Source: Photobacterium galatheae
GTDB taxonomy: Bacteria; Pseudomonadota; Gammaproteobacteria; Enterobacterales; Vibrionaceae
Reading direction: 5' to 3'
Assembly (NCBI RefSeq): GCF_000695255.1
Contig: NZ_JMIB01000034.1
Span: forward strand, 48,730-112,729
DNA: 64,000 nt
Shown here one piece after another: positions 1 through 7,990 of the stretch; the stretch's first letter is position 1; every line of letters starts with the position of its first letter. The position numbers and the translations under genes were made by a program. The notes below the pieces were generated by a model that saw nothing but the letters and a program-made list of their open reading frames with translations, made no database searches and was not told where the DNA came from.

Positions 1-118
1 GATTCAACCCGGCATTGCTGTAAACAAAGTCGCGGATTTTTCGGATGGCTTCGACGTCGTCCGGGCAATCGCACAGCGGATTGTCCTGGAGCTGGTCGAG
101 TACCGTGCTGATATTCAT
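1..118 (-). CDS. 5' end of a second DUF4132-type protein (partial)
   Basis: An open minus-strand frame starts at an ATG at 116-118 and runs off the left edge, so only about 39 residues are visible. They begin MNISTVLDQLQDNP and later read IRKIRDFVYSN. The neighbouring large protein begins MNISQVIDALRES and later reads INIRNFVYGD, so the two N-termini are clearly related and this looks like a tandem paralogue. An AGGAC ribosome site lies just upstream of the ATG, as it does for the neighbour. A terminator separates the genes, so it probably has its own promoter in the short gap. Function can only be inferred from the neighbour. Confidence 0.7.
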   Translation of the reverse strand, partial: MNISTVLDQLQDNPLCDCPDDVEAIRKIRDFVYSNAGLN

Positions 119-153
119 TCTTTTGTCCTGAGCGTGAGTAAAGCAGAGAAACA

Positions 154-180
154 AGCCAGCCCGTCAGGTGAGGGCTGGCT
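154..180 (-). terminator. Rho-independent terminator of the DUF4132 gene
   Basis: A 9-bp perfect stem (AGCCAGCCC at 154-162, GGGCTGGCT at 172-180) with a 9-nt loop lies 15 bp beyond the stop codon of the large minus-strand gene. Read on the minus strand it is followed by a T-rich run (TTGTTTCTC). Confidence 0.75.
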
Positions 181-195
181 GGATGAGACACCGTG

Positions 196-3100
196 TTACA
201 GGAAGGCTTTTTTGGCTTCCAGCAACAGCTCGCGGGCAACCCGCTCCGGCAGGTCGTCGGCTGTCAGGCGAAGATGTGCGTATTCTTCTTCCTGCAGGTC
301 ATCGTAGACATAGCTGCCCCGGTGCAGACGGCCGGGACGGTAGAACTCGACGGTTTTCGCGGTGACTGTTAATTCATGACTTTCGTAGCCGTATCCGCCA
401 TGCCAGATACTTTCATCGAAGGTGATTTCAATCCCGACGTCGAGTCCGTCCAGCTCTTTGTACATTTCGTCAAAAGAGCCGGCATCGCGCACCGAACCGA
501 CTGCCCAGCCGTTTTTACGCAGTCGGTTGACGACGGTGGATGGTGACTTGCGGCTGAAACACGGCACATGGTACTGATTGCCCTTGGCCGGTTGCAGTTC
601 GACGACATCCCGCGACAGCTGGCCAAACAGCGGTTCCAGATTCCAGTCGTCAAAGTAGCCCTGCCAGGCTGCCAGTTGTTCGGAAGACAGTTCGGTCGGA
701 TGGACCAGCCCGATGTGGCCGTTGGCCGGGAACGCGAACGGTTCATCTTCCATGTCGACCGGTTCCGGGTTTGGCAGGAAGGTACTGACGAGCTGGTTGT
801 TCTCATACACCCCCCAGACCAGCTGGCTGGCGATTTTGTTCATCACCGGATTGACCAGAAACAGTTCACGCCAGCGCTCAAAGGACCACATCCGCCAGGC
901 CACAAAAGCATCTTCCATGCGTTTGACTTGCAGACCAACCATGTCTTTCAGCAGCTTTTTCAGTGCGTTGAAATGCTGCTTGGCTTGCTCCGCCTGTTCG
1001 GCATCATCATCTTGCTTGGGTTTTGGCAGCGTTTTGGTGAGTTTGCCGTCTGGTTTGCGGATGACAAATTTCAGTTCTTCATTGAGGATCAGTGCCAGCG
1101 TCTGACCACAGTATTCGAGCGGAATCTGGTCACCGACAAAGCCCAGATCGTCCACCAGCTGATCGCCGAGTTCGTCTTTGGTGATCCCGGCTTGCTTCGC
1201 GCCGATGACAAAGGCTTCGTTGGCGGCGTCTTTGACACTTTGCTTTTTGGTATTGCGGCAGATCCGGTCGATTTCCATGTACGCCTGCGTTTGGCCGCTG
1301 AGTCCCATCAGTTTCATCAGGTGGCCAGCCAGCTGATGTTTTGAACCGTTGGCGAATTTTTCCGTCAGGGTTGCGAGGGCTTTCATCACGCTGGCATCGC
1401 CATGAATTGCAGGAATCGTCATGATCCATTTATTCTTGGCCGTGACTTTCGGGCCATAGCCACTCAGCAGGCTGTGTGCGAACTGCGACAGTGATGCCGG
1501 TGTGAAGGCGCCTGCAATGGCATGGGCTTCCTGACTGTTGCGATAACCTTCGTGATTCTGATAAATCAGGCACAGCTGCATCACGGCGTCGTTTGCCGGT
1601 TGACCGTCGATACGTTCCGGCAGCGGCAGGAGGCTGAGATCGAGCGGTGCTTTTTTCGGCGCAGTGTAGCTTTCTGCCAGATAGGCATCCAGATCAAACT
1701 GACCATCCGCGCGAACATATAATTGCGTGAAATCGAGATTCCCTTTTTCAACCAGTAACGTTCGGGATGCCGTTGACTGAACCCGTTCCAACAGTGCTCG
1801 GGCCATGTCTGAATCGATATCCGGTTCACACAGCACTTCAATTGCATTGACTTCCTGCTGCGCATTGAAGGACGCAAGTTCCGCCAGGATTTTCTCTCGT
1901 ACAGTCTGGCGTAATGTCTCCGGCAGGGCGTTCAGGCATGCCTTGGTGGCGGCAATCACCCCTTTCTGTTTTTCTTTCAATAAATCAACCAGTAACAGTG
2001 CCTCATCTGTAACGGTGATCCGCCCTTTCAGCATGGGCAGCAGAATGACTTTATACTTGGTAGACTGTTTGGAGAGCTGGGACACACAGGCCATGCCATG
2101 CTGCATCAGATAATCCAGTTCCTCTGCGGCAATGTGATGAGTAAACTCGATCCCCTGCCAGCGATATCCGTCATCACCGATTTCATTTCGTTCTGCAAAG
2201 GCTTCGGCGAATTCGGCATAGGCTTTGAAAGCAATATCGTGATAGGCCGGTTTTTCAAGCACCACATCTGAAATCAACCGTAACGGCACTGAAGAGAACA
2301 GCCGGAGAGCACCGATGAGATAGCGCGGGAAGAGCTTGGTGTTTTTGCCGTTCAGCATCACACGGGTGAGTCGTTGCAGCCGCGAATCTTCCAGATAACA
2401 GACCGTTCCGAAACGACATTCAGGATTGATTGCTAATTTGCTGATCTGGCTTTCATTCTCTCCGGTGATGAGATAGTTAAACAGCAACTGTGCATCTTTG
2501 TCGTTTTTGGTGAATCGGGCACTGAGTCCCGTCAGCCACTGGCGATCGTAGTCATCTTTCAGTTCAGACAGGCTGCCATCTTCTGCCAGGGAGGCAAGCG
2601 TGTAATACCCCAGCCGCTGCTCAATGATGCTTCTGGGGGCGTACATTTCCCAGATGTACCGGGTACCATACTGCGCGAACAAGGCGCGAATCAGCTGATT
2701 GTGCGGGTTGTTTTCCGGTGTGCCTGCTGGTGTGCGTCCGTACGCGCAGTCATAATGTTCAAAGGTATAGCGCAGGGTAAAGGCAATGAGCTGATCTTTT
2801 TTGTCCGGGGCCGCTTCAATCGCGGCGGTCAGTTCTTCCATCACCTCATCTTCATCAGACCAGCTGCAATAGTGGTAACACTCGTGCATGAAATGCTGCT
2901 CAACCCACACGTTCGGATCCAGTAAAAAGACCAGCTGCTTCAGATTGGTGGCGGCCGTGGAGTGCACGACAATCTCGTCTTCACTGTCACACAGCCAACT
3001 GAACAGGGCGGAAAAATCCTCATCGGCTTCCAGCAGGGTATAGGCGGTCCGGTCATTTTTATAGATAGGTTCGTGATTCAGGTGGCTGCGGATCAGTTCC

Positions 3101-3831
3101 GGATCCTGATCCCAGTTTCCCTGTCCCTGTAAGAGGGCGGTCAGTGCCTGAATCGCTTCGGGCGGCAGTGAAGTGCGGTATTGCTTGTTGTCACCGTCGC
3201 GTTCTCTTCTGCGTAAACTGGGAATGTAGGTGGCATTGGCATAGTCGTGCGCCAGTGCTTGCAGGTAAGTGATCAGCAGCGTCTCGAAACGGGCTGGATC
3301 TTTGTCTGCCACCGCCTCTTCGAGTTCAGGAAACCAGACATAGCGGCAGTACAGGTGGTGTTTATCGTTGTAATGCCCGTTTGTTTTGAGGCTGTCATTT
3401 TCCAGAAATGCGCGGATCTCCGCTTTTGAGAAGTTCTCTCTGAGCCGTTCGATCCCATCTTCGGCATCATATTCATCATCGTAAAGGCGTTTCATCAGCT
3501 GAGACGGAGACATGATGTAGTCGTGGAAGGTGGGCATCCATTGCTTCAGTTGCCCGATATTAACGTCGGTCACCCATGATTTGTTTTCCACCGAGAGGGC
3601 CAGTGCGTGCAAATACCGGGCGATATGTTCAGGGGTATCTTCCAGCTCTTCCAGAGACTCCCTGAAGAATTGGGACATGAAAAATCCGGGCATGGTCGGA
3701 TTCGGCGGAAAATCGGCGTAGTCCATGTCGCCGTAAACAAAGTTGCGAATGTTGATCACACTTTGTTCGGGGACTAAGCGCTGGTAGTAGCCGCTCTCCC
3801 GCAGTGCGTCAATCACCTGACTGATATTCAT
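196..3831 (-). CDS. DUF4132 domain protein, very large (MolR/YehI-like)
   Basis: About 1211 residues from the preferred ATG at 3829-3831. An in-frame ATG 24 nt further upstream exists, but AAGGGAC sits correctly for the internal start, and the paralogue at 1-118 begins at the equivalent residue. The C-terminal third carries the DUF4132 signature: a helix containing AWRMWSFERWRELFL, then LVWGVYENNQLVSTF, then HIGLVHPTELS. This is the domain of E. coli YehI/MolR. The N-terminal 900 residues look alpha-helical and repetitive, like HEAT-type solenoids, and no WGR domain is seen. No signal peptide or membrane segment is visible, so it is probably cytoplasmic. The biochemical role of the family is not established. 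A terminator follows and a partial paralogue lies downstream. Confidence 0.8.
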   Translation of the reverse strand: MNISQVIDALRESGYYQRLVPEQSVINIRNFVYGDMDYADFPPNPTMPGFFMSQFFRESLEELEDTPEHIARYLHALALSVENKSWVTDVNIGQLKQWMPTFHDYIMSPSQLMKRLYDDEYDAEDGIERLRENFSKAEIRAFLENDSLKTNGHYNDKHHLYCRYVWFPELEEAVADKDPARFETLLITYLQALAHDYANATYIPSLRRRERDGDNKQYRTSLPPEAIQALTALLQGQGNWDQDPELIRSHLNHEPIYKNDRTAYTLLEADEDFSALFSWLCDSEDEIVVHSTAATNLKQLVFLLDPNVWVEQHFMHECYHYCSWSDEDEVMEELTAAIEAAPDKKDQLIAFTLRYTFEHYDCAYGRTPAGTPENNPHNQLIRALFAQYGTRYIWEMYAPRSIIEQRLGYYTLASLAEDGSLSELKDDYDRQWLTGLSARFTKNDKDAQLLFNYLITGENESQISKLAINPECRFGTVCYLEDSRLQRLTRVMLNGKNTKLFPRYLIGALRLFSSVPLRLISDVVLEKPAYHDIAFKAYAEFAEAFAERNEIGDDGYRWQGIEFTHHIAAEELDYLMQHGMACVSQLSKQSTKYKVILLPMLKGRITVTDEALLLVDLLKEKQKGVIAATKACLNALPETLRQTVREKILAELASFNAQQEVNAIEVLCEPDIDSDMARALLERVQSTASRTLLVEKGNLDFTQLYVRADGQFDLDAYLAESYTAPKKAPLDLSLLPLPERIDGQPANDAVMQLCLIYQNHEGYRNSQEAHAIAGAFTPASLSQFAHSLLSGYGPKVTAKNKWIMTIPAIHGDASVMKALATLTEKFANGSKHQLAGHLMKLMGLSGQTQAYMEIDRICRNTKKQSVKDAANEAFVIGAKQAGITKDELGDQLVDDLGFVGDQIPLEYCGQTLALILNEELKFVIRKPDGKLTKTLPKPKQDDDAEQAEQAKQHFNALKKLLKDMVGLQVKRMEDAFVAWRMWSFERWRELFLVNPVMNKIASQLVWGVYENNQLVSTFLPNPEPVDMEDEPFAFPANGHIGLVHPTELSSEQLAAWQGYFDDWNLEPLFGQLSRDVVELQPAKGNQYHVPCFSRKSPSTVVNRLRKNGWAVGSVRDAGSFDEMYKELDGLDVGIEITFDESIWHGGYGYESHELTVTAKTVEFYRPGRLHRGSYVYDDLQEEEYAHLRLTADDLPERVARELLLEAKKAFL

Positions 3832-4123
3832 TGTTTGTCCCTTAGCATGCTTCATTTGCCGGATTTTTCAGGCAAATCGGTGGATTCTGCTGCGTCGTCG
3901 CAGCTATTTATCGTCTTCTGTATTAGTAAAACGTCAGAATGTATAAAACTTTGTGCATGGCGCTGTGATGATGTGCTTATTTTTGAATAAAGATCGCAAA
4001 AAGTCAGCTAACTAATTGTCTTTATTTATTTTTTGATAATTTTTGGCCGCAAGTCACTGTTTTCATTTATTCCGATTCTGTACCGGTTCTGTAGGGTTTC
4101 GGGATCTCAGAGGATGGCTGCAG

Positions 4124-4567
4124 ATGCGTCAGGCGGGTTTACATCACATTGAATCGAGTCCACAACGAGCACAGGCACAGGGCTTTCAACGCGAAAAGTC
4201 ACAAGGTGCGCATGCGCAAGGCATACAGTCGCATGGCGGCAAGGTCAGTTTGTCCCGGCTGTTTCAGCTAATCATTGGCGGTGGGCTGATGGTGCTGGGC
4301 GCTTATGTCCTGATGTTGCTGGCGCTGAACCTGAATGACTATATTCAGGACTTTCCGGGTAGCCCGGTGCATCAGTACCTGATTGATTCGCAGGAACAGG
4401 GGTTCTTTCTGGCCTTTGGCAACAATGACATCAGAGTTTCGCAATCTTTCATGAATGTCATCGCTCTGTTCTTCAGTTTTTATATTCTGAAAATCTGGGT
4501 CAGCGTTGGTAAGACCCTGGTACAGACCGGAAAATTCTTGCTGGAAGACAAGAAAGATCAGGCTTGA
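4124..4567 (+). CDS. Small inner-membrane protein, unassigned
   Basis: 147 residues from the ATG at 4124, which has AGAGGA upstream. A longer frame from a TTG at 4043 is open but has no convincing ribosome site. The first 45 residues are rich in His, Gln and Ser (HHIESSPQRAQAQGFQREK). Two hydrophobic segments follow, one around LFQLIIGGGLMVLGAYVLML and one around FMNVIALFFSFYILKIWVSV, separated by a roughly 40-residue loop. The C-terminus is charged and ends in KDQA. I do not recognise a family. A two-helix topology is inferred. It lies 37 bp upstream of the YjaA-like gene on the same strand and may be cotranscribed with it. Confidence 0.6.
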   Translation: MRQAGLHHIESSPQRAQAQGFQREKSQGAHAQGIQSHGGKVSLSRLFQLIIGGGLMVLGAYVLMLLALNLNDYIQDFPGSPVHQYLIDSQEQGFFLAFGNNDIRVSQSFMNVIALFFSFYILKIWVSVGKTLVQTGKFLLEDKKDQA

Positions 4568-4604
4568 TCCAAGGTGATCAATTGGGTGGTCAGGGGATCA
4601 AAGT

Positions 4605-4988
4605 ATGAACAGGCTTCGTCAGTATCGGCGGGTGATTTACATTCAGGTCGCTCAGGATCAGGTAACGGTCACGGATGCCAGAACCGGAAAAAGTGTCACG
4701 GAAAATTCAGAGATGCCTTTTTCCAGCCGGCGTTTGGCTGTCGGCCACTTTTACCGGGCGGCGGATACGCTCAAGCGTGCTTACCTTCAGCTGTACCCGC
4801 GATCTTTTTCCTTGCTGGAACCTATCATTGTGATACATCAGCGGTATTTGTGTGAAGAGGGCTTATCTCTTGTGGAAGAGCGGGTGCTGCTGGAACTCTC
4901 TGGCCTGATCAAAAGCCGGTATCGGTATATCTGGCAGGGGGAACCATTGTCTCCAGCGCAGTTACTGGCAGGGGAATATCAATCATGA
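4605..4988 (+). CDS. YjaA-like small protein
   Basis: 127 residues. The pattern RVIYIQVAQDQVTVTDARTGK, the block SSRRLAVGHFYRA, QLYPRS and the segment EEGLSLVEERVLLEL match the layout of E. coli YjaA, a small uncharacterised protein linked in the literature to stress and biofilm. This is family recognition from memory. There is no signal peptide or membrane segment. It lies 37 bp after the small membrane-protein gene. Notably, the same frame stays open beyond its TGA to 5168 and encodes a hydrophobic segment (see the next entry). Confidence 0.55.
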   Translation: MNRLRQYRRVIYIQVAQDQVTVTDARTGKSVTENSEMPFSSRRLAVGHFYRAADTLKRAYLQLYPRSFSLLEPIIVIHQRYLCEEGLSLVEERVLLELSGLIKSRYRYIWQGEPLSPAQLLAGEYQS

Positions 4989-5054
4989 TGCGACGATGCT
5001 GCCCTGATCGGGCTGGTCCGTACTTTCACGTCCTATGATATTGTGACAGGCACG

Positions 5055-5168
5055 ATGATCGATGCGTCGGCAATTCTGGTGGGGGTGGCGCTATCCGTGC
5101 TGCCCCTGATTTATGCCGCCGGGATTGCCCTGTTCCTGACGCCGCTGAAGCACACCGAGCCATCCTAA
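5055..5168 (+). CDS. Possible 37-aa single-pass membrane peptide
   Basis: A short frame from an ATG at 5055 encodes about 37 residues: a short lead, one hydrophobic helix (ILVGVALSVLPLIYAAGI then ALFLTP) and a polar tail ending KHTEPS. An upstream in-frame GTG at 5043 is an alternative start. AGG at 5048-5050 is a weak ribosome site. The frame is continuous with the YjaA-like gene except for the TGA at 4986-4988, so this may be a former C-terminal membrane anchor cut off by a nonsense change, or an independent small protein. It lies 15 bp before the YqfB-like gene. Confidence 0.4.
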   Translation: MIDASAILVGVALSVLPLIYAAGIALFLTPLKHTEPS

Positions 5169-5183
5169 TTCGGGAGATACCTG

Positions 5184-5501
5184 ATGAATGCACCCACCAC
5201 CATGACGTTTTTTGCCCGTTTTGAAGCCGATATTCTGTCGGGCCGTAAAACCATCACCATCCGGGATGTTTCAGAAAGCCATTATGTGCCGGGCAGTGTT
5301 GTGCAGGTTTCCACGCTGGAAGAAGACCGGGACTTTTGTCGGCTTGAAATTCTTGCTGTCGAACCAATTCTGTTTCAGGATTTATCTGATTTTCATGCCC
5401 GGCAGGAAAATATGACGCTGGCCGAGCTGAAAACCGTGATCCGGGAAATTTATCCGGATGATGATCAGTTGTACGTGATCACTTACCGGCTGGTCGGGTG
5501 A
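5184..5501 (+). CDS. YqfB-like ASCH-domain N4-acetylcytidine amidohydrolase
   Basis: 105 residues, the usual size of the YqfB family, which hydrolyses N4-acetylcytidine in nucleoside salvage. The N-terminal motif MTFFARF...DILSGRKTITIRD and the later ARQENMTLAELK block match the ASCH fold of E. coli YqfB. The residues corresponding to the reported catalytic set are present: Lys22, Thr25 and Glu75. GGGAG lies upstream of the ATG. It ends just before a hairpin shared with the convergent minus-strand gene. Confidence 0.85.
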   Translation: MNAPTTMTFFARFEADILSGRKTITIRDVSESHYVPGSVVQVSTLEEDRDFCRLEILAVEPILFQDLSDFHARQENMTLAELKTVIREIYPDDDQLYVITYRLVG

Positions 5502-5537
5502 CTCCAGCCGCATAACACGCAGCTGTGATCAAACGAA

Positions 5538-5558
5538 AAGCCCCAGGAGATGGGGCTT
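5538..5558 (-). terminator. Convergent terminator between the YqfB-like gene and the 125-aa gene
   Basis: Stem AAGCCCC (5538-5544) and GGGGCTT (5552-5558). On the minus strand the hairpin is followed by TTTTCGTTT, a good U-tract for the gene at 5569-5946. It could also stop plus-strand transcription. Confidence 0.7.
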
Positions 5559-5568
5559 AGAAGCACAA

Positions 5569-5946
5569 TTACATTGGGATGTAATCAATAAAGATTTTCG
5601 AAATTTTTCCGTCCAGCCCATTGTTGTAATAACTTTCGCACTTCACTTTTCCGTCAGCGTATTCACCGCCGGAGTTGAAGGTTCCCACTGTGGCCGCAGA
5701 CACCGGGCCCATGATGGTAATGCGAGCCCAATCGTCACTCTCAGAAGCGGAAGGGCTATCGTAGACTTTGATGATGGTAATGCCACTTGGAATATTCTGA
5801 AGCTTCAGAGAACGCGCTTCGTCGTTTGAGAAGCCATAATCACCATCTTGGCAGTCGATATTATAGTTTTTACCGCCGCTGAGTGTGTTGCCAACCTGAT
5901 CCTGAGTACCGCCATTTCCTTCCCAAAAAGTAATTTCACCAGCCAT
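5569..5946 (-). CDS. Small acidic beta-rich protein, possibly beta/gamma-crystallin-like
   Basis: 125 residues, acidic, rich in Gly, Asp, Asn and Ser, with no signal peptide and a strong AAGGAGA ribosome site. ITFWEGNGGTQD near the N-terminus, EARSLKLQNIPSGITIIKVY followed by DSPSASESDDWARI, and a final DGKISKIFIDYI suggest two related beta motifs of the calcium-binding beta/gamma-crystallin type. That assignment rests on pattern only and is uncertain. It is the outermost gene on the strand carrying the vgrG operon. It is separated from the lipoprotein gene by about 175 bp, so membership of that operon is not supported. Confidence 0.5.
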   Translation of the reverse strand: MAGEITFWEGNGGTQDQVGNTLSGGKNYNIDCQDGDYGFSNDEARSLKLQNIPSGITIIKVYDSPSASESDDWARITIMGPVSAATVGTFNSGGEYADGKVKCESYYNNGLDGKISKIFIDYIPM

Positions 5947-6121
5947 ATCTGTTCTCCTTGATGTTGTTGTTTGTGCACTTGATATGCATCAACAACAATA
6001 GGTGGGGAATTGAAAAAGACACAATTTTTGACAAAAATTCATGCTTTTGTTGAGGCGGATGAGGGGGGGTAAAGGCTGCGCAGGGAAACAAAGCCTGTCA
6101 GCAAGACAGGCAAATCAGCTC

Positions 6122-6832
6122 TCACTTCAGCGGCAGCCCTTTCACCGCTTGAACGGCCGCATCTGACTCAGTCAGGGCAACATGGATTTTCTGCCCGGTA
6201 TTGGTGGCCAGATAAGGGACTGATGCAGCCACCAAAACCGGGAATACCCGCCGCAGATCATTCTGTGTATCTGAGCTGAAAACTGTGGTTTTCCATAAAG
6301 GCACCGGTGCTTCTGAATGAGACTGCTTGTCGAAAGTTACCCCTTCGATCTGGACATACTTCAGGTAAGTGGTTTCAGATGCTGTGTAAGTCTGATATCC
6401 CGTGATCCCGTAAGACGGGGTGTTCATGGTCGTCCCGGTCTGCGACGTCATACTGCCGAATGTACTGGTGGTCTTATAGCTGTTCGCAAAGGCGACGCCG
6501 GTTTGTCCCCATGTCGGGAGTTGATACGAATAGTGCTGGGTTTGGGGTTCACCAATGCCGTAAGACAAAAAGATCACCTGTTCCGCCGCCTCAGGCGTGG
6601 TTGCGGCGACGTAACCTTTGGCTTGCAGCACCCGCACCAGAGAAGCCGAATATTCTTTGAACTGAAGGTCATTCACCGAAACGCCCTCTTGGCCGGGCAG
6701 CACCACATAGGTTTTTGCGTGTGGTGCGGTATCGGAGGTTAAGGAATCAATGACCACGTTGAATGTCGGCTTTCCAAGGGTTGAACAACCCGACAGTCCC
6801 AGAAACAGGACCAAAATCAGTAAATGTTGCAT
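6122..6832 (-). CDS. Outer-membrane lipoprotein, DUF4136-like
   Basis: 236 residues. A lipoprotein signal with lipobox LSGC (Cys16) directs the protein to the periplasm or outer membrane. The mature part reads as a repeated-strand domain: FNVVIDSLTSDTAP, YVVLPGQEGV, DLQFKEYSASLVRVLQAKGY, then a Ser/Thr/Tyr-rich stretch and a C-terminal FPVLVAASVPYLATNTG. The first part resembles the DUF4136-type lipoproteins common in marine proteobacteria. The function is unknown. The ribosome site is weak. It is on the same strand as the PAAR gene but separated from it by about 290 bp that includes an 18-bp repeat array. Confidence 0.65.
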   Translation of the reverse strand: MQHLLILVLFLGLSGCSTLGKPTFNVVIDSLTSDTAPHAKTYVVLPGQEGVSVNDLQFKEYSASLVRVLQAKGYVAATTPEAAEQVIFLSYGIGEPQTQHYSYQLPTWGQTGVAFANSYKTTSTFGSMTSQTGTTMNTPSYGITGYQTYTASETTYLKYVQIEGVTFDKQSHSEAPVPLWKTTVFSSDTQNDLRRVFPVLVAASVPYLATNTGQKIHVALTESDAAVQAVKGLPLK

Positions 6833-7040
6833 GTTATTTTAGGTTTCTACACGTCAGTAAAATCTGAGGAAAGCATATTACTCAAAAGCATGGATTGAAA
6901 ACACGAAGAACACGGGGGTGCAAAGTGCATGATTTTTTATTGCTGAAGGTGTGTCAGGATAAAACTGGCACGGGTGATGTGCCTTTCTGGCGCAGACGAT
7001 TGTTCAGCGACTCTGAAAATCAGAGGTGAAATCATGTGCC

Positions 7041-7130
7041 TTGATGCAACGATCTGCCTTGATTCAATGAGCCACCTTGATTCAATCAACCGCCTTGATT
7101 GAGTCAGCCGCCTTGATTGAGTCAGCCGCC
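7041..7130. repeat. Five tandem 18-bp repeats overlapping the PAAR stop codon
   Basis: Five consecutive 18-bp units (7041-7058, 7059-7076, 7077-7094, 7095-7112, 7113-7130). The last two are identical (TTGATTGAGTCAGCCGCC) and the others diverge progressively leftward. On the minus strand each unit reads GG(C/T)GG..TGA.T.AATCAA-like. The unit at 7113-7130 contains the final two Gly codons and the TGA stop of the PAAR gene. In the PAAR frame the following units repeat Gly-Gly-stop-Leu-Asn-Gln, and the fourth unit has TCA (Ser) in place of TGA. Confidence 0.85.
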
Positions 7131-7418
7131 AATCAGCACGGTTGGCATGCCCATCACAATTGTCCCGCCGTGGGCGGTCTGATCGCCCATCCGGGCGGCC
7201 GGTTTATTGTTGATCAGCACGGTGGCACTGCCTTTGACCACACTGTCTGGCGGGCCGACACACACGCACATTTGCCCCAGTGTTGCGGCGGGCAGGTTGC
7301 CAATCAGGACGGTTGTCGGTAACGGCAGCAACGGGCCGCCCACATGTGGAATCGGCACCGGTGCCGGGGTTTGCATGGGACACATATGCATGTCGGTCGC
7401 GCGGGCTGCGGGTAACAT
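7122..7418 (-). CDS. PAAR-domain T6SS spike-tip protein
   Basis: 98 residues. The protein is a single PAAR fold with no C-terminal toxin. Repeated Gly-Gly-(x)-Leu/Thr-Val-Leu-Ile-like strands occur (TTVLIGNLPAATLGQMC, ATVLINNKPAARMGDQTAHG, IVMGMPTVLIGG), with the Cys/His-containing segments typical of the metal-binding tip. PAAR proteins sharpen the VgrG trimer and recruit cargo. It follows the DUF6931 gene with a one-base overlap, in the order vgrG - DUF6931 - PAAR. The stop codon lies inside the last unit of an 18-bp repeat array. Confidence 0.9.
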   Translation of the reverse strand: MLPAARATDMHMCPMQTPAPVPIPHVGGPLLPLPTTVLIGNLPAATLGQMCVCVGPPDSVVKGSATVLINNKPAARMGDQTAHGGTIVMGMPTVLIGG

Positions 7419-7990
7419 CAGGACACCTCATGCTCGCCATTACCGCCAGCGGCGATATTCAGACCCATATCGATAAAATCTCGGTAACGTTGTTTGGCGG
7501 CTTCGCCGTCTGGAAGTACTGCGCTCAGGTTGATACAGCCGGCCACGGCCTGCGCGTACAGATACGGAGGCGGCGGCATCACCGGATCGTTGGGTTTGGT
7601 CATACTGCCACCACTCCAGAAAGCAGATTGTGCGGCCCAGCCAGCCCCGGATTCGAGTCCGGCCAGTTCGGCCATCTGTTCCGCATGACGACGGCTGGTT
7701 TCATCCGGGGTATGGACCCAGGCTTTTGCGGCGCGAACCGCATTGGCTTCGTCTTCATTCCAGTCTGTACGAGTCGCGGCGCAGCAAGCGGCCCACCAGA
7801 CCGATTCGCGGACCGGCAGGGCATGGGCGAGAAAGGTGACGGCATCAGCAAACATTTCCTGCGCCATCGCCATACCAATCAATTCTCTGGGGGAGGTGTT
7901 TTCTGCCGCCAGTTGACTGAACGGAGGCGTTGGTGAGTAGAACGCAACAATGTCTTTGGCACTTTGATATGGAATTTTGCGTAAAGTCAT
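7418..7990 (-). CDS. DUF6931-type protein of the VgrG operon
   Basis: 190 residues. The composition and the blocks RESVWWAACCAATRT, AAKAWVHTPDE, AGWAAQSAFWSGGSM and YLYAQAVAGCINLSAV match the family often encoded between vgrG and PAAR genes and labelled DUF6931. It probably acts as an adaptor or chaperone for loading on the spike, but that role is inferred from position only. It is soluble with no signal peptide. It overlaps the vgrG stop by one base (TAATG) and the PAAR start by one base, so translation is coupled. Confidence 0.75.
   Translation of the reverse strand: MTLRKIPYQSAKDIVAFYSPTPPFSQLAAENTSPRELIGMAMAQEMFADAVTFLAHALPVRESVWWAACCAATRTDWNEDEANAVRAAKAWVHTPDETSRRHAEQMAELAGLESGAGWAAQSAFWSGGSMTKPNDPVMPPPPYLYAQAVAGCINLSAVLPDGEAAKQRYRDFIDMGLNIAAGGNGEHEVS

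Noticed and set aside
6972..6987. A TGGCAC-containing sigma-54-like sequence on the plus strand
   Set aside because: The -12 part lacks GC and no plus-strand gene follows.
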